Source: Ahaetulla prasina (Eukaryota > Chordata > Lepidosauria > Squamata > Colubridae). From it: a stretch of 64,000 nt of DNA. The stretch spans positions 95,592,061 through 95,656,060 of the forward strand of contig NC_080540.1 in NCBI RefSeq assembly GCF_028640845.1. Direction: 5' to 3'. The position numbers and the translations under genes were made by a program. A model generated the notes under the pieces. It saw only the letters and a list, made by a program, of their open reading frames with translations. It was not told where the DNA came from and did not search any database. This document shows positions 1 through 10,223 of this stretch, piece by piece; the stretch's first letter is position 1; every line of letters starts with the position of its first letter.

Positions 1-1061
1 ACAGCCTAGATCTGGCAAGTCTAGCCATGAGGAGAGGGCAAACAGGGAAAGGCTGAATTTTATGAGTTCTTCAATGAGAGGTATCTAATAATTGGGCCTC
101 TTAAGAATAACACTGGTTTCATACCAATGTGAGTGGATCAATCAATCTATCAATCAGTGAATCTTCAGGTTTCAGAGCTTAGACTGAAATTCTGGCTTTC
201 AGGGGTTTTTTTGGGGTGTGTGTGTTAAAAAGACCTTCTAAAAAGACAAGTTTTGCATAGGAAATAATATCCACCCAATGTCTGGTTGTCTAATATCCTG
301 TTAAAAGTTAATGTAGTCCCATGCCTCTTGGAGGGTGATATGTTAATGTATGAAACAATGCAACTCTTTCCGTTCTAATTTTTATTTTTAATCTACTGGA
401 AGGTGATAGTGTTGTATAAGGATCTGGGTTTAACAAATAAGCAAAACTACGTGACTCACATTTTCAAAGCCCTTAACAAATTATTTATTAAAAAATAAAG
501 CAATGAACAGACTTCTTGACATTAGCCAGGCTTTTCACTTGGCTTCCGTGCCAGCAAAATATAATTAAAGCCAAGAGGTTCGTGTTTTAGTGCCCGTCAA
601 GTAAGTTAAGAGAGTCAAGGTATGTAAAAGATAAGTCCTTCTCAAGAGGAAGGCTAAATCAGGACGAAAGAGGTTACTGCAGTGCAAACATTTTCATTTC
701 AAGTTCATATTCTTGGAGCTTGCAAGCAAAATACATTCAGTTCCAAAAAGATTTCTAGGTAAAAAGAAAACTATACTCATTACTAGGATGGAAAATCAGT
801 CAAGATAAACCAATCTCTATCATACTGAGAATGCAGTATGTAATATTTTCCAAGCTTTATAGAATATTTGGGAGAGGGAGAAGGAATAAGTGGAAGATCT
901 GGATTCAAAATGCAAGCAATTGCTCAGGAATGTATCCTAAATTATTAACAATTTTTCTAGTTGGCTATAAAGGCTAATAGCTATGGGTAGGCACGGCCTG
1001 AACAAAGAAGTCTCAATGTCCTCAATTAGCAAGCCACAGACCCAGTGCTGGTTATCAGTGT
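1..1061. other. Intergenic, nothing recognised
   Basis: AT-rich sequence with no convincing exon, RNA gene or repeat that I could name. Confidence 0.5.
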
Positions 1062-1069
1062 GATTAGAT

Positions 1070-1823
1070 CAGAGGTGGGTTTCAGCAGGTTCTGACCAGT
1101 TCTGGAGAACCGGTAGCAGAAATTTTGAGTAGTTCAGAGAACCGGATTTTGCAGTAACCTTCCCCTGGATTGGGGAGGGAATGGAGCTGGCAACGGAGTC
1201 AGACAGCGATGAGGCTGAGGTGAGGCCAGGGCCATCGGGGAGTGAGGTGCGGACTCCAGAGCCTCCGGAGACTGATGGTAGTGAGGCAGAGGAACAGGAG
1301 GAGCCTGTTCCTAATGCACGCATGAGAAGAGCTGCCAGAAGGCAAGAGCAGCTCAAGCAGAGAGGACAACTCAGGAGTAGGGCCAAGAGATGATTGGCCC
1401 CTCCCATAAGGCTTAAAACAGACCAGCAACGGCGTTTGGGCTTTGCCAGAAAACAACGTTGGTAGCTTCACCTTCTGCTTCGTCTACGTCTTGCATTTAT
1501 TTTTGTGACTTCTGAACGTTTGCCAAGAAAGGCCTTTGGCAGTTTGCCTAATTGGACCAAGGTTTGTGATAGGACTGAGGAATTTGTGTTGGGAGGAATT
1601 TGTTTTAATTTAGTTGAACTACGCTGGGAATAAAGTAATTCTCAGATGTTCGAATAAAGTTGTTTTTTTTCCACAGACTGAGTTTCCTACTACCTACTTG
1701 GGCCTGGGTCACAATAGTATTCTTCCCCTGCCACGTCCACCAGGCCATGCTCACCAAGCCATGCCACGCCCACCAAGCCATACCCACAGAACCGGTAGTA
1801 ACAAAATTTGAAACCCACCACTG
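1070..1823. mobile_element. Non-autonomous hAT-type transposon with 8-bp TSD
   Basis: Ends are inverted copies (CAGAGGTGGGTTTCA.. and ..TGAAACCCACCACTG type) and the flanks carry the perfect 8-bp duplication GATTAGAT (1062-1069 and 1824-1831), the hAT signature. The interior has ACCGGTT motifs near both ends and (CCACGCCCACCAAG)-like stretches. Its middle (about 1181-1680) resembles the end of a coding region plus an LTR-like segment with AATAAAG, so the element seems to carry captured or inserted sequence. No transposase is visible. Confidence 0.85.
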
Positions 1824-1958
1824 GATTAGATGTGTACAAAATTGATTTGTGGGTTGAGTTTGGATTCATTTTTCAGCTTGATGTCCCACCAGGTTGAATA
1901 TTTGCTTGCATTTGGATCTCCCTGTTCTATGCAGGAGAAGACAACAATGGCTTTACAT

Positions 1959-2079
1959 CAGGGGTATCCAATCTTGGCAACTTTAAGACTCGTGGACTTC
2001 AGCTCCCAGAATTGCTGGCTGGAAAATTCTGGCAGCTGAAGTCCACAAGTCTTAAAGTTGCCAAGATTGGACACCCCTG
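1959..2079. mobile_element. Palindromic hAT MITE, 121 bp
   Basis: Almost fully palindromic (CAGGGGTATCCAATCTTGGC at one end, its complement at the other) and flanked by the perfect 8-bp duplication CTTTACAT (1951-1958 and 2080-2087). Confidence 0.9.
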
Positions 2080-2605
2080 CTTTACATATTTGCTACTAAT
2101 AATACTGCTTTTGCTGGAGGTCTTCCTGCTATTGAAGAACCCCTAAGCCTACTTTAGAAATTAGCATAAATAGTACAATCCAAAGACATAAAAGGTGTTT
2201 CATGGTATGCAAGAGGGCTCTAACAATCCCTATCAACATCTTCTTAAAGCAGCTGTATCTTTTCCCAGAATTGCATCTCTGCCTTCTATAGCTGTACCCC
2301 AAACCAGGGAAAGCATTCAGCAAAATTGACTGTGCCTCAGTCACTATGCATCTCTTTATTGGGCAGCATGGCTTAAAGAGGACCTATCCCTGAGTTGTAG
2401 ATGATACTATGAAAGTGGTTCTTCAGAGTTTCAGCATAAAAGCACAGAAGCCTTGCTAATGAAAAGCCCACCTAGGCTAGCTAATTAGAAGTGACTAACT
2501 TCTAGTTAGCTAATCTAACTTGATGGCTAACTAGAAGTCCCTCAGAAACTTCCAAATAGCCCCTGGGCTTAAGCCCTCTATTATGTTCCATTATGACTAA
2601 GTTTA

Positions 2606-2979
2606 CAGGTAGTCCTTGAACTATGACTATGGTACAATTGAACCCAAAATTTTCTATGGCTAAGCAAGGCAATTGTCGAGTGAATTTTCCCCCCATTTTA
2701 CAACTTTTTTTTGCCTCAGTGGTTAAGTGAATCATGCAATTATTAAATGAATCTGCTTCCCCCGTTGATTTTGCTTGTTAGAGGCTGGCTGGGAAGGTTA
2801 CAAGTGGTGATCACATGACCCTGGGAGACTGCAATTGTCATAAATACATTCCAGTGCCAAGCACCCAAATTTTGATTACATGACCACGGGGATGATGTAA
2901 TAATTGTGTGAAAAACGGTCATGAGTCACTTTTTTCAGGGCTGTTGTAAATGAAAGGTTGTTAAGTCAAGGACTACCTG
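2606..2979. mobile_element. Tc1/mariner-like non-autonomous element (CAGGTAGTCC family)
   Basis: Terminal inverted repeats CAGGTAGTCCTTGA.. / ..TCAAGGACTACCTG, flanked by TA on both sides. No coding capacity. A second full-length copy lies at 34157-34543, with fragments at several other places. The superfamily assignment rests on the TA flanks only. Confidence 0.75.
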
Positions 2980-2981
2980 TA

Positions 2982-4125
2982 TAGTCATAATTGCCTTGCT
3001 AGGGATAAAATGTAGCTATCACATACTGATAGCCTTTCTGCTCAATGAGTTGGTTGAAATCTCTTTAAAAACTTGATTTCTCCTCATCTTCCTTGTCTTT
3101 TCTCCTGCAGAAAAGAAATGTCTTCAGGACAATCAAGTGAGAAATTGTGGCCACCTCAGTCAGCCGTTTTCATTACCTGCAGGAACATGTGTGACTCATA
3201 ACGAACTTTATAATCAGTTTCTAAAGACAAGAATATCGCATTGAGCATAATGCTGCTGATCATAACAGACTTGAATAGAGGATGATAGAACACATTTTCC
3301 ACAAACTTATACAGGTCATGATCTCTCCTCCTGGAAAGAAAAGAAAAAAAATAGGGACAGAATTGAACCTGAAAAAAAAATCCTGTTTTCTTAAGCTACT
3401 GCTTGTTCAAACAAAAACAAATTTGTATCATGCAGAAGGTGTGGTTATATATGAAAGACTTTGGATTAGATAGTCAGATATTTTAAACAACTAACTGCAA
3501 GTATAGACTCATTGGATTACCCTTCAATTGTGATGAAATAGCAAGAAAAGAATTCAGATGTCGAGTCAATGAGAGAGTAAGATTTAACATTTCCTTTTCT
3601 GGGAAGGGCCAAATGCTTTTAGAAGCAATTCTACACAGCTACCAGCCTCACCCCTTAAATGCCCAGAAGCAGCTTTGGATAACTGCAGAAGGGTCCCTAT
3701 AGCTGCTCCCCATCTTTCTATAGAGCTGGCCAGCTGACTCACAGAAAGATTGGATGGGCAGGGGGAGTGGGAGTGCCTCATTTCTGTTCAGCTCTAACAA
3801 AATTTGCTTTCCTCCCCCACCCGCCCACTAATAAAAAAAACCTGGTTACTATGCAGTAGCAATGGCAAACCTACATCTCCGGGTCCTTGGAGGTCACAAA
3901 TACCAACAGCGTTTTGACTACATGTAGTAGAGCTGATGAAATTCCAGTGGAAAACTACCCGCCCCACTATTTCAGAGGACTTGCTACAAAATTTTCTTGG
4001 ATTCATCTCCTCCGGAATTGGAACAAAACTAATAATCACCTTGGCTCTGAAGCCCCCTGCTGTTGCGAGAGCATCATGCCTTCAGATTTTGCTTGCAACA
4101 GGAAGTTTTACTGCTGACAGTGACA
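2982..4125. other. Intergenic, nothing recognised
   Basis: Unique sequence without a supported exon. Short frames at 3584-4117 on both strands show no family resemblance. Confidence 0.45.
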
Positions 4126-4133
4126 GCCTAGGA

Positions 4134-4492
4134 CCGTGATGGCAAACCTATGGCACATGTGCCACAGGTGGCATGCGGAGCCATATCTGCAGGCACGTGA
4201 GCCATTGCCCTAGCTCAGCTCCAGCGTGCATGCATGCGCCAGCTGATTTTTGGCTGGCCCCACCCACACTACCCGTCCCCACCCAGGAGTCTCCCCACAG
4301 CCTGTTTTGGATGCCAGGTAAGTACAGGGCTGACATGGAGGTTCTGGGAGGGCGTTTTGGCCTCCGGAGGGCCTCCCAGGAGGAGAAGGCCGTTTTTGCC
4401 CTCCCCAGGCTCCAGGAAAGCTTCTGGAGCCTGGGGAAGGCTAAAAAAGGGCCTACCGGGCCCACCAGAAGTCAGGAAATGGGCCATCACTG
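4134..4492. mobile_element. hAT-type transposon, 359 bp, 8-bp TSD
   Basis: Ends CCGTGATGGCAAACC.. and ..GGGCCATCACTG are imperfect inverted repeats. The flanks have the perfect duplication GCCTAGGA (4126-4133 and 4493-4500). GC-rich interior with no transposase. Overlapping frames up to 121 codons are not genes. Confidence 0.88.
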
Positions 4493-4894
4493 GCCTAGGA
4501 GAACACTTATCGTTCTTCCAAAAGAAAAGCCATTGTAGAGGAAGGGAATTTCAAAGAAAGCAGCAACTAAAGTGAATTGACCATTTTGAATCCCACAATG
4601 GAAAAGAGCCAGAAGAGATGATTAACAGAGGAGTGAAAGGATAAAGCACCCTAGCCCCATGTAGATACTCATTTTTATTTTTTTTAAAGGCAACAGTATT
4701 ATAGACCATGGCTGTATATAATTTGGTGTTTAAGACAGGGGTGAAATCTAATTTCTTTTGCTACCGGTCCTGTGGGCGTGGCTTTGTGGGCGTGGCTTGG
4801 TGGTCATGTGACAGGGTGGGTGTGGGCAACTTGTAAAATGTGGTGAAACTTGCTTAGCAACCAAAATTTGGAGCACAGCTGTATTCATAAGCTT

Positions 4895-5046
4895 TCTTCC
4901 TTCCTTCCTTCCTTCCTTCCTTCCTTCCTTCCTTCCTCTCTCCCTTCCTCTTTCTTTCTCTCTCTCTTTCTCTCTCTCCCTTCCTCTTTCTTTCTTTCTC
5001 TTTCTGTCTGTCTCTCACTCTCTCTCACACAAGCAAACACACATAG

Positions 5047-5080
<34 letters not shown>
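4895..5080. repeat. Compound microsatellite (TTCC)n-(TCTC)n-(CA)n
   Basis: Pure TTCC tract near 4895-4935, then mixed TC/TTTC, then (AC) repeats ending near 5080. It lies inside the hAT element. Confidence 0.95.
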
Positions 5081-5082
<2 letters not shown>

Positions 5083-5440
5083 GTCTAAACAGAGCCCTTC
5101 CCGGGGAATTTTCCTGCCGGGATGCTCCTGGCAGCAACAACAGTGGCAGCAGCAGTAGCAGCAGAGCTTGCCTGGGCTCCCCCGCCATCCCAGAATTGCG
5201 CTCTGCCGGGGAGTTTTCCCACGTGGATGCTCCCAGCAGCAGCGGCGGCGGCAGAGCTTGCCTGGGCTCCCCCGCCATCCCAGAACTGCGTGCTGCCAGG
5301 GAGTTTTCCCATGTGGATGCTCCCGGCGGCAGCAGCAGCGGAAGAGCTTACCTGGGCTCCCCCCACCAATCCCAGAACTGCACTGTACCAGAGAGTTTTC
5401 CTGTGCGGCCACAGTGCCAATGGCGGCAGCAGCGGCAGAG
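5075..5440. repeat. ~90-bp GC-rich minisatellite, about four units
   Basis: The phrase AGAGCTTGCCTGGGCTCCCC recurs at 5163 and 5253 and, with one change, at 5343; partial units flank it. Each unit includes TCCCAGAA.TGC, GGGAGTTTTCCC and GTGGATGCTCCC, followed by a (CAG/CGG)n run that differs between units. Confidence 0.9.
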
Positions 5441-6069
5441 CACACCTTGCCCTTCAGGGACCCAAAGGTGGGTGGCCTGGCCCAGAAGTGGCGCATTCTC
5501 CATCATGGGCTGGATGCGGGATGGGGGAAGGAAGGCAAGTGGGCAGCAATCAGCCAAAGGACCCACGGAAGCCAAGCGCAAAAGCCAAGCGCGCCACGCC
5601 CAAAAGGCAAGCGAGCCTTGCAGGTGTCCCCCCCCCCGAGGCTGAGCACAGTGGGTCTCCCTCCCCCTGCCCCCCCCCCCCACTGCCAGCATTGGCTTAC
5701 CTTATAGATCCTCTCCCTGCAGCCCTGCCATGCTTTCTTCGGTTTCTGCCTTCCACATGGCCTTCCGCTTCCCTGCCTTCAAACATGGCTGCGGGCTGCA
5801 GATTGGTTCGGGGGCGTGGCCAGCCAGAGATTGCTACTGGCTCTCCGAACCAGCCCAATCTCCGCTACCTACTCGGCCGATCGGGTCCGATCCGGTAGCA
5901 TTTCACCCCTGGTTTAAGACTATGTCATGCTTTAGTCCCTTCTCTCAGGATTCGTCTTCCAATTACTGCCATTGTGGCTCTCCCTTTCTAAAAAATGGAA
6001 ACCTACTTTAAACTCTACTTTCAAGTTCCTACATAAGTGAACCATGATTTGATTGTCTCCCCTATCAGA

Positions 6070-6350
6070 CTCTATTAACCAGAATACAGAATAATAGAGT
6101 TGGACGGGGCCTTGGAGGTTTTCTATTCCAATCCCCGTTTAAGCAGGAGACCGTATACCATTCCAGAAAAATGGCTGTCCAATTTGTCCTTAAAAACTTC
6201 CAGTGATGGAGAACCCACAACTTCTGAAGGCAAGCTCTTCCACTGATTAATTATCCTAATATCAGGAAATTTCTCCTTATTTCAAGGTCGGGTCTCTCCT
6301 TAATTAGTTTCCATCCATTGCTTCTTGTTTAATTTTATCTAAAGTTTTCC
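6070..6350 (-). mobile_element. CR1-type LINE 3' end (5' truncated)
   Basis: The sequence from AATAGAGTTGGACGGGGCCTTGGAGG through AAGCAGGAGACC, GGCTGTCCAATTT and GAACCCACAACTTCTGAAGG to CCATCCATTGCTTCTTGTT is the squamate CR1 3' region in reverse orientation. It is decayed, with no complete frame. Related copies lie at 30535, 42345 and 52088. Confidence 0.75.
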
Positions 6351-6941
6351 TCCTTCTGAAAAAGCTTTTTACCTTAGTCTTAAGGTGCTTGAGAATTTAT
6401 TCCAATTTTTTCTTGTTCTGAACTTTTTTTTAGTGCTGTAGACAACAGTCTCCTACTGCCCGCTGCTGCCCTTTTCCATTATGTACCTTCCTACTACTCT
6501 GAAGCCTCTCTGGCTGCCTACTATGTTTGAAAAAGTCCAATTGGAGAAGATCAACATCATGTCTTACCTAGAGAATTAAACAAAGTATGAAAATCCAGGA
6601 AGGCTGGAAGCTGCTGGAGAAGGATTCTACAGTATAATGCAGTAGTCACATACAGAACTAAGAAAAATGTTTCATGCTTGACCTGTTTTCATTAAATTCA
6701 TTAAAAAATCATTAAAAATCTCTTTGAAAAGGAATTTTGAAAGAAAAATGGATTCCATCAAATTAAAAGCTTTTTTTATGTAGGCTATAAAACAGTGAGA
6801 AGTACATCATTCCATCAATATGGCATTCAAAATTATAATAAATTATTAAATACAGTTTTGAGTAATGTATGAATCAAAATGTAAGGAAACCATTTCTAGA
6901 TGTGATATAAAACTAAAAAAAAATCCTAGCTGAAATATTAC

Positions 6942-7108
6942 CGGTATCCAAACACATAGCGTGACACTTCAATTTCAGATCCAGACTTAAATGCCTCAAA
7001 TGAGAGCTTCTCAATCAGTCGCGACTTTTCAGGTAAATCTACAGAATCCGTAGTCATGCTTCCCAGAATATGAACTGTGCTTATCTTTTCACAACCAGCA
7101 TTGTAAAC
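6942..7108 (-). other. Unidentified exon-like segment
   Basis: 167 nt on the minus strand, open throughout, bounded by a CTTCAG acceptor-like site and a GTAATA donor-like site. The ~55 encoded residues (starting VYNAGCEKIST, including VHILGSMTTDSVDLPEKS and ending VSRYVFGY) look like ordinary globular protein, not repeat sequence. I do not recognise the family. The neighbouring 5' DNA is a hAT fragment. It could be an exon of a minus-strand gene beyond PCBD2, a pseudogene exon, or chance; CATSPER3, expected here by synteny, does not contain this sequence as I know it. Confidence 0.35.
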
Positions 7109-7223
7109 CTGAAGAATGAAAGTGCCAATATGACCTCGCTGACTTTGTGACCTCACAATTTTAGAATAGCATATGCAAAATCTAAAATCAGCTGCTTGGG
7201 CTTTTGACAGTTTAGAGCGGGAC

Positions 7224-7332
7224 AGTTTAGGGGTGTGTGGCGTCACGTTGTCATGTGATGTATCGTGAATTTTTTCCCCTTCGCCAAAACAGCAGTGGGC
7301 GTGGCCAGTAGGCCACCATTTTGACACCCCTG
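7224..7332 (-). mobile_element. hAT MITE (GTGTCAAA family), diverged
   Basis: Ends in TTTTGACACCCCTG and has the interior TGTCATGTGATGTATCGTGA shared, in reverse, with the element at 7803-7930. The left end is unclear, so no target duplication is claimed. Confidence 0.6.
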
Positions 7333-7802
7333 GTTTAGTAGAAAACACATTAAATGTTCCTATCATTTTGATAGTGCTGTAATTTTTTTTATTTCTAGTA
7401 CAAATACTGTAAAGGAAATGATCTATGTATAGAGGAAAATGATTAAGTACAATTGTTTGCACAAAACAATTTGCCTGCTTTTTAGAATTTGCAAAGTTCC
7501 TGCTTTGAAATTAGTAAATTGTTCAAGACTATGGTAGACTGAAGTGCCATGACTAAGATGTAACTAAGTTATAACCTTCTCGAGGTTATGCTTTTGTCTA
7601 GTTACCAGTTGCATGAAAAGTGCAACAGAGGCAACAAAGCTTCTTGGCTTAATTTAAGGCAATTGTAAGTAGGCACATCTGCCTTCTAATACAAACTTTT
7701 AAAAGGACAGTTTTGTCAGATAAAACATGTCTGTTTGTGTTGTGTGCTTCTTTCTTGATTGGAGGTATTAAGCATTTATCAAGGGCAATTGAACAGTTAG
7801 AG

Positions 7803-7930
7803 TATGAGTGTCAAACATGTGGCCTGGATGCATCACGTGCCGTCTACTCCCATACCCGGTTTAGCGAAGGGGGGAAAAGTCACGATACATCACATGACGA
7901 CACTATGACAACACAAGTTTGACACCCCTG
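7803..7930. mobile_element. hAT MITE (GTGTCAAA family), 128 bp, 8-bp TSD
   Basis: Ends GTGTCAAAC.. and ..GTTTGACACCCCTG are inverted repeats, flanked by AGTTAGAG at 7795-7802 and 7931-7938. Another fragment of the family is at 24884-24996. Confidence 0.85.
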
Positions 7931-8388
7931 AGTTAGAGGATCCTCAGAGGAGGAGGATGGGGAATTGATAATCCAGCAGAAGCAAGATCAGAAGCAAAAA
8001 TCTGTAGGATGGATTGGCCTGTGAAAAAACTAGACCCACATTGGAAAAAACAGAAGGAACAGTGTAAAAAGGTGCTGTCTTTGCAGAAGGCTTGGAAGAG
8101 GTTTCTCTCTTCCTCCTCCTCTCCAGAAAGAGAAGGAAAGCAAAAATATTATGAAGAGTTATCAAAGGAGTGGTAAAGTTTAGTAACCACTGTAGCCAGT
8201 AGCTTTCAGACCATCAGTGTAATAATATACTAATAATGATACTGTTCAATAAGTGCAAGGCTTTGTCCTAACTAAAGTTTGCAAATAGTCCTTAAATTCA
8301 GCTTCATGTAAAGCGAGTTATAAGTAGTCATTGACTTATCACCACAAGTGAGACCAGAATTTCCATCACTAACCAAGGCAGTTAAGTG

Positions 8389-8630
8389 GCTGTGAAGTCG
8401 TGTCCGACCCATCGCGACCCCATGGACAACGTTCCTCCAGGCCTTCCTGTCCACTACCATCCTCTGGAGTCCATTTAAGCTCACGCCTACTGCTTCAGTG
8501 ACTCCATCCAGCCACCTCATTCTCTGTCGTCCCATTCTTCTTTTGCCCTCAATCTTTCCCAGCATTAGGCTCTTCTCCAGTGAGTCCTTCCTTCTCATTA
8601 GGTGGCCAAAGTATTTCAGCTTCATCTTCA
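8389..8630 (-). mobile_element. BovB (RTE clade) LINE 3' fragment
   Basis: The minus strand encodes the C-terminal end of the BovB reverse-transcriptase protein (LKYFGHLMRRKDSLEKSLML, then GRQRMRWLDGVTEA and HGVAMGRTRL), and the complementary plus strand reads GTCGTGTCCGACCC.CGCGACCCCATGG, the well-known BovB 3' sequence. An 11-bp duplication GCAGTTAAGTG flanks it (8378-8388 and 8631-8641), so this is an intact 5'-truncated insertion. Confidence 0.92.
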
Positions 8631-8687
8631 GCAGTTAAGTGAGCGACATCCAATTTTATGACCTTTTTGCCAAGCAAATCAGGGCAA

Positions 8688-9079
8688 TGTCAGCCCTGGA
8701 AGCCATCTTTTTCTTTGGCTCTTCAGGGCTGCCACATTTAGTGCTGTGGGAAACTGGGAGGGGGGATTGTATGGAGTTGGGGAGATATCTAGCCATAATA
8801 ACATTCTTTTCTCTGATAGCCAAGGACATTCTGCCCTGCACCTGGAGTGGCGTGACTGGGAGGCCTCTCCAGTTGGGACGGTGCATTGATTCGGCCATGT
8901 GATGGGCATGTGGATGCAGGGGAAGGGACTTGGACTTTCTTTTGGGTGGGGGAAACCTGGAAGCTTTCAGATTCAGGTTTTCCCAGATGTGCCAATATGA
9001 CATCTCTAAAATGGAACTTTGAGGAACTTCTAGCCTTGGAGTCTTCTTTTGTTGGGGGGTGTTACTTGGAACCCTGACA
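8688..9079. mobile_element. Candidate solo LTR
   Basis: A 392-bp insertion interrupting the older element, starting TGTCAG and ending CTGACA (inverted hexamers in the TG..CA form). The flanks GGCAA and GGCAG are a near-match 5-bp duplication. No coding region. The identity of the parent element is unknown. Confidence 0.45.
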
Positions 9080-9739
9080 GGCAGTTGTTAAGTGAATCAC
9101 GTGGTCATTAAACAAATTCAGCTTCTCCCACTGACTTTGCTTGTCAGAAGCCAGCTTGGTAGGTTGCAAATGGCAATCGCATGACCCCGGGGTGCTGCAA
9201 CTGTCATATATATGGTAATTTTGGGAGTTGAGAAACATTGACTTAGGTAGTAATCAAAACATAATTAGACCAGGAGTGACCAAATCCAGCCGTAATTATT
9301 GGTACCTCTAACATATTTTGCAACATATTGTCTTTTGAGGCACTAACTGCAATCAATCCCTTTCTGTAGCTTCAAATAAGACTTCCATACTTCTCATCTA
9401 AATATTGGGTTCAATTTCTTTATTAATTCAGAAAAGCAACCGAATAATGCACCTTGGAAGTCATCCTTTCATTACTATTTTTTAAAAAACTCTTTCGTCG
9501 TTTGAATAAAAAGTATTAAGCAATTAGAGAATGTTTATTTGCATCATTTTTAACTTCAATATTGATATGATTTTTCCACATGTAAAATGAAATACTGAGA
9601 GGTTTTAAAATCCACACAAATATCTTTGACAAGTGTTTTAAATAAATTATTGGAAGTACTCGATTTCTTAAAGAGTGCAACACATCTTTTCAAAAGAAGA
9701 CACACACACACACCTTTTCGAAAGAATAAATCTAAAGCT

Positions 9740-9745
9740 TTTATT
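9740..9745 (-). terminator. Candidate polyadenylation signal of PCBD2
   Basis: AATAAA on the minus strand, about 370 nt past the PCBD2 stop. Others lie further left (about 9420 and 9535), so the exact end is uncertain. Confidence 0.35.
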
Positions 9746-10112
9746 TGGGTCTTGACTTGGGCACTTGAAGGGTTAAAATTGGAGAGGGGAGCATGTATGT
9801 AAGCACCAATATTTAATTTATTCATCCATTCCTGCAAGGATAGGTTTCAGTCTGACCTTTGCAGATTCAGTGTATTATTCTGAAAAGGATTTCTGGGTAG
9901 AAACTGACTTCTCAGTTATTGAAGAATGCTTAGCTAAAATCTATTTTCAAGGCCTTTATGCTGAATACCTCAAAAGCGTTTTATATACTTGATAAAAAAT
10001 TTAGGTATCTATGCAAAAGCTTCTGCTAGAATAGGGAAATTTGAGGATTAACTATTTTTACCGTAAGAGAAAAGGCTAAATAAACAAATTATAGAATTTG
10101 TGTATGATTACT

Positions 10113-10223
10113 TTAGCACCCAGTTGTTAGACAAGAAGCGGCAGCTTTGTCAATAAATTGAGCCAGCTTGACATCTCGCTTTGTCAGACCACCACAGTCA
10201 TGGGAAATGAGTGTTATCTGGAC
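10113..10223 (-). CDS. PCBD2: PCBD2 coding exon 4 (C-terminus)
   Basis: Begins after TTCAAAG and ends at the TAA at 10115-10113. It encodes [20 protein letters not shown], then [10 protein letters not shown] and a tail CLTTGC. The third active-site histidine is in SHD. The tail is about five residues longer than the human end (..AAASV) because the reading frame runs past the usual stop position. Confidence 0.95.
   Translation of the reverse strand, partial: VQITLISHDCGGLTKRDVKLAQFIDKAAASCLTTGC

Larger units (their letters stand above)
4736..5911. mobile_element. hAT-type transposon with internal microsatellites and minisatellite, 1176 bp
   Basis: Terminal inverted repeats CAGGGGTGAAAT.. / ..ATTTCACCCCTG with the perfect 8-bp duplication GTTTAAGA (4728-4735 and 5912-5919). 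It contains (TTCC)n, (TCTC)n and (CA)n tracts (about 4895-5080), a GC-rich ~90-bp tandem repeat (about 5075-5440) and a C-rich 3' half. Long frames (up to 258 codons) arise from the stop-poor minisatellite in all frames and have no recognisable domain. Confidence 0.9.
8285..9235. mobile_element. Decayed CAGGTAGTCC-type element, split by later insertions
   Basis: Pieces AGTCATTGACTTATCACC.. (8325 on), GACCTTTTTGCC (about 8660) and GTTAAGTGAATCACGTGGTC .. GACTTTGCTTGTCAGAAGCC (9090 on) match the 2606 and 34157 copies. The gaps are filled by a BovB fragment and by an LTR-like insertion. Confidence 0.65.

Noticed and set aside
5122..5898. 258-codon plus-strand frame, with several other long overlapping frames
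   Set aside because: It lies entirely inside a hAT element and its GC-rich minisatellite, where stop codons are rare in all frames. No domain, and low-complexity Ala/Pro runs.
1..9500. CATSPER3, expected downstream of PCBD2 by synteny
   Set aside because: No exon with recognisable CatSper channel segments was found on either strand. The gene may lie beyond the left edge or be absent.
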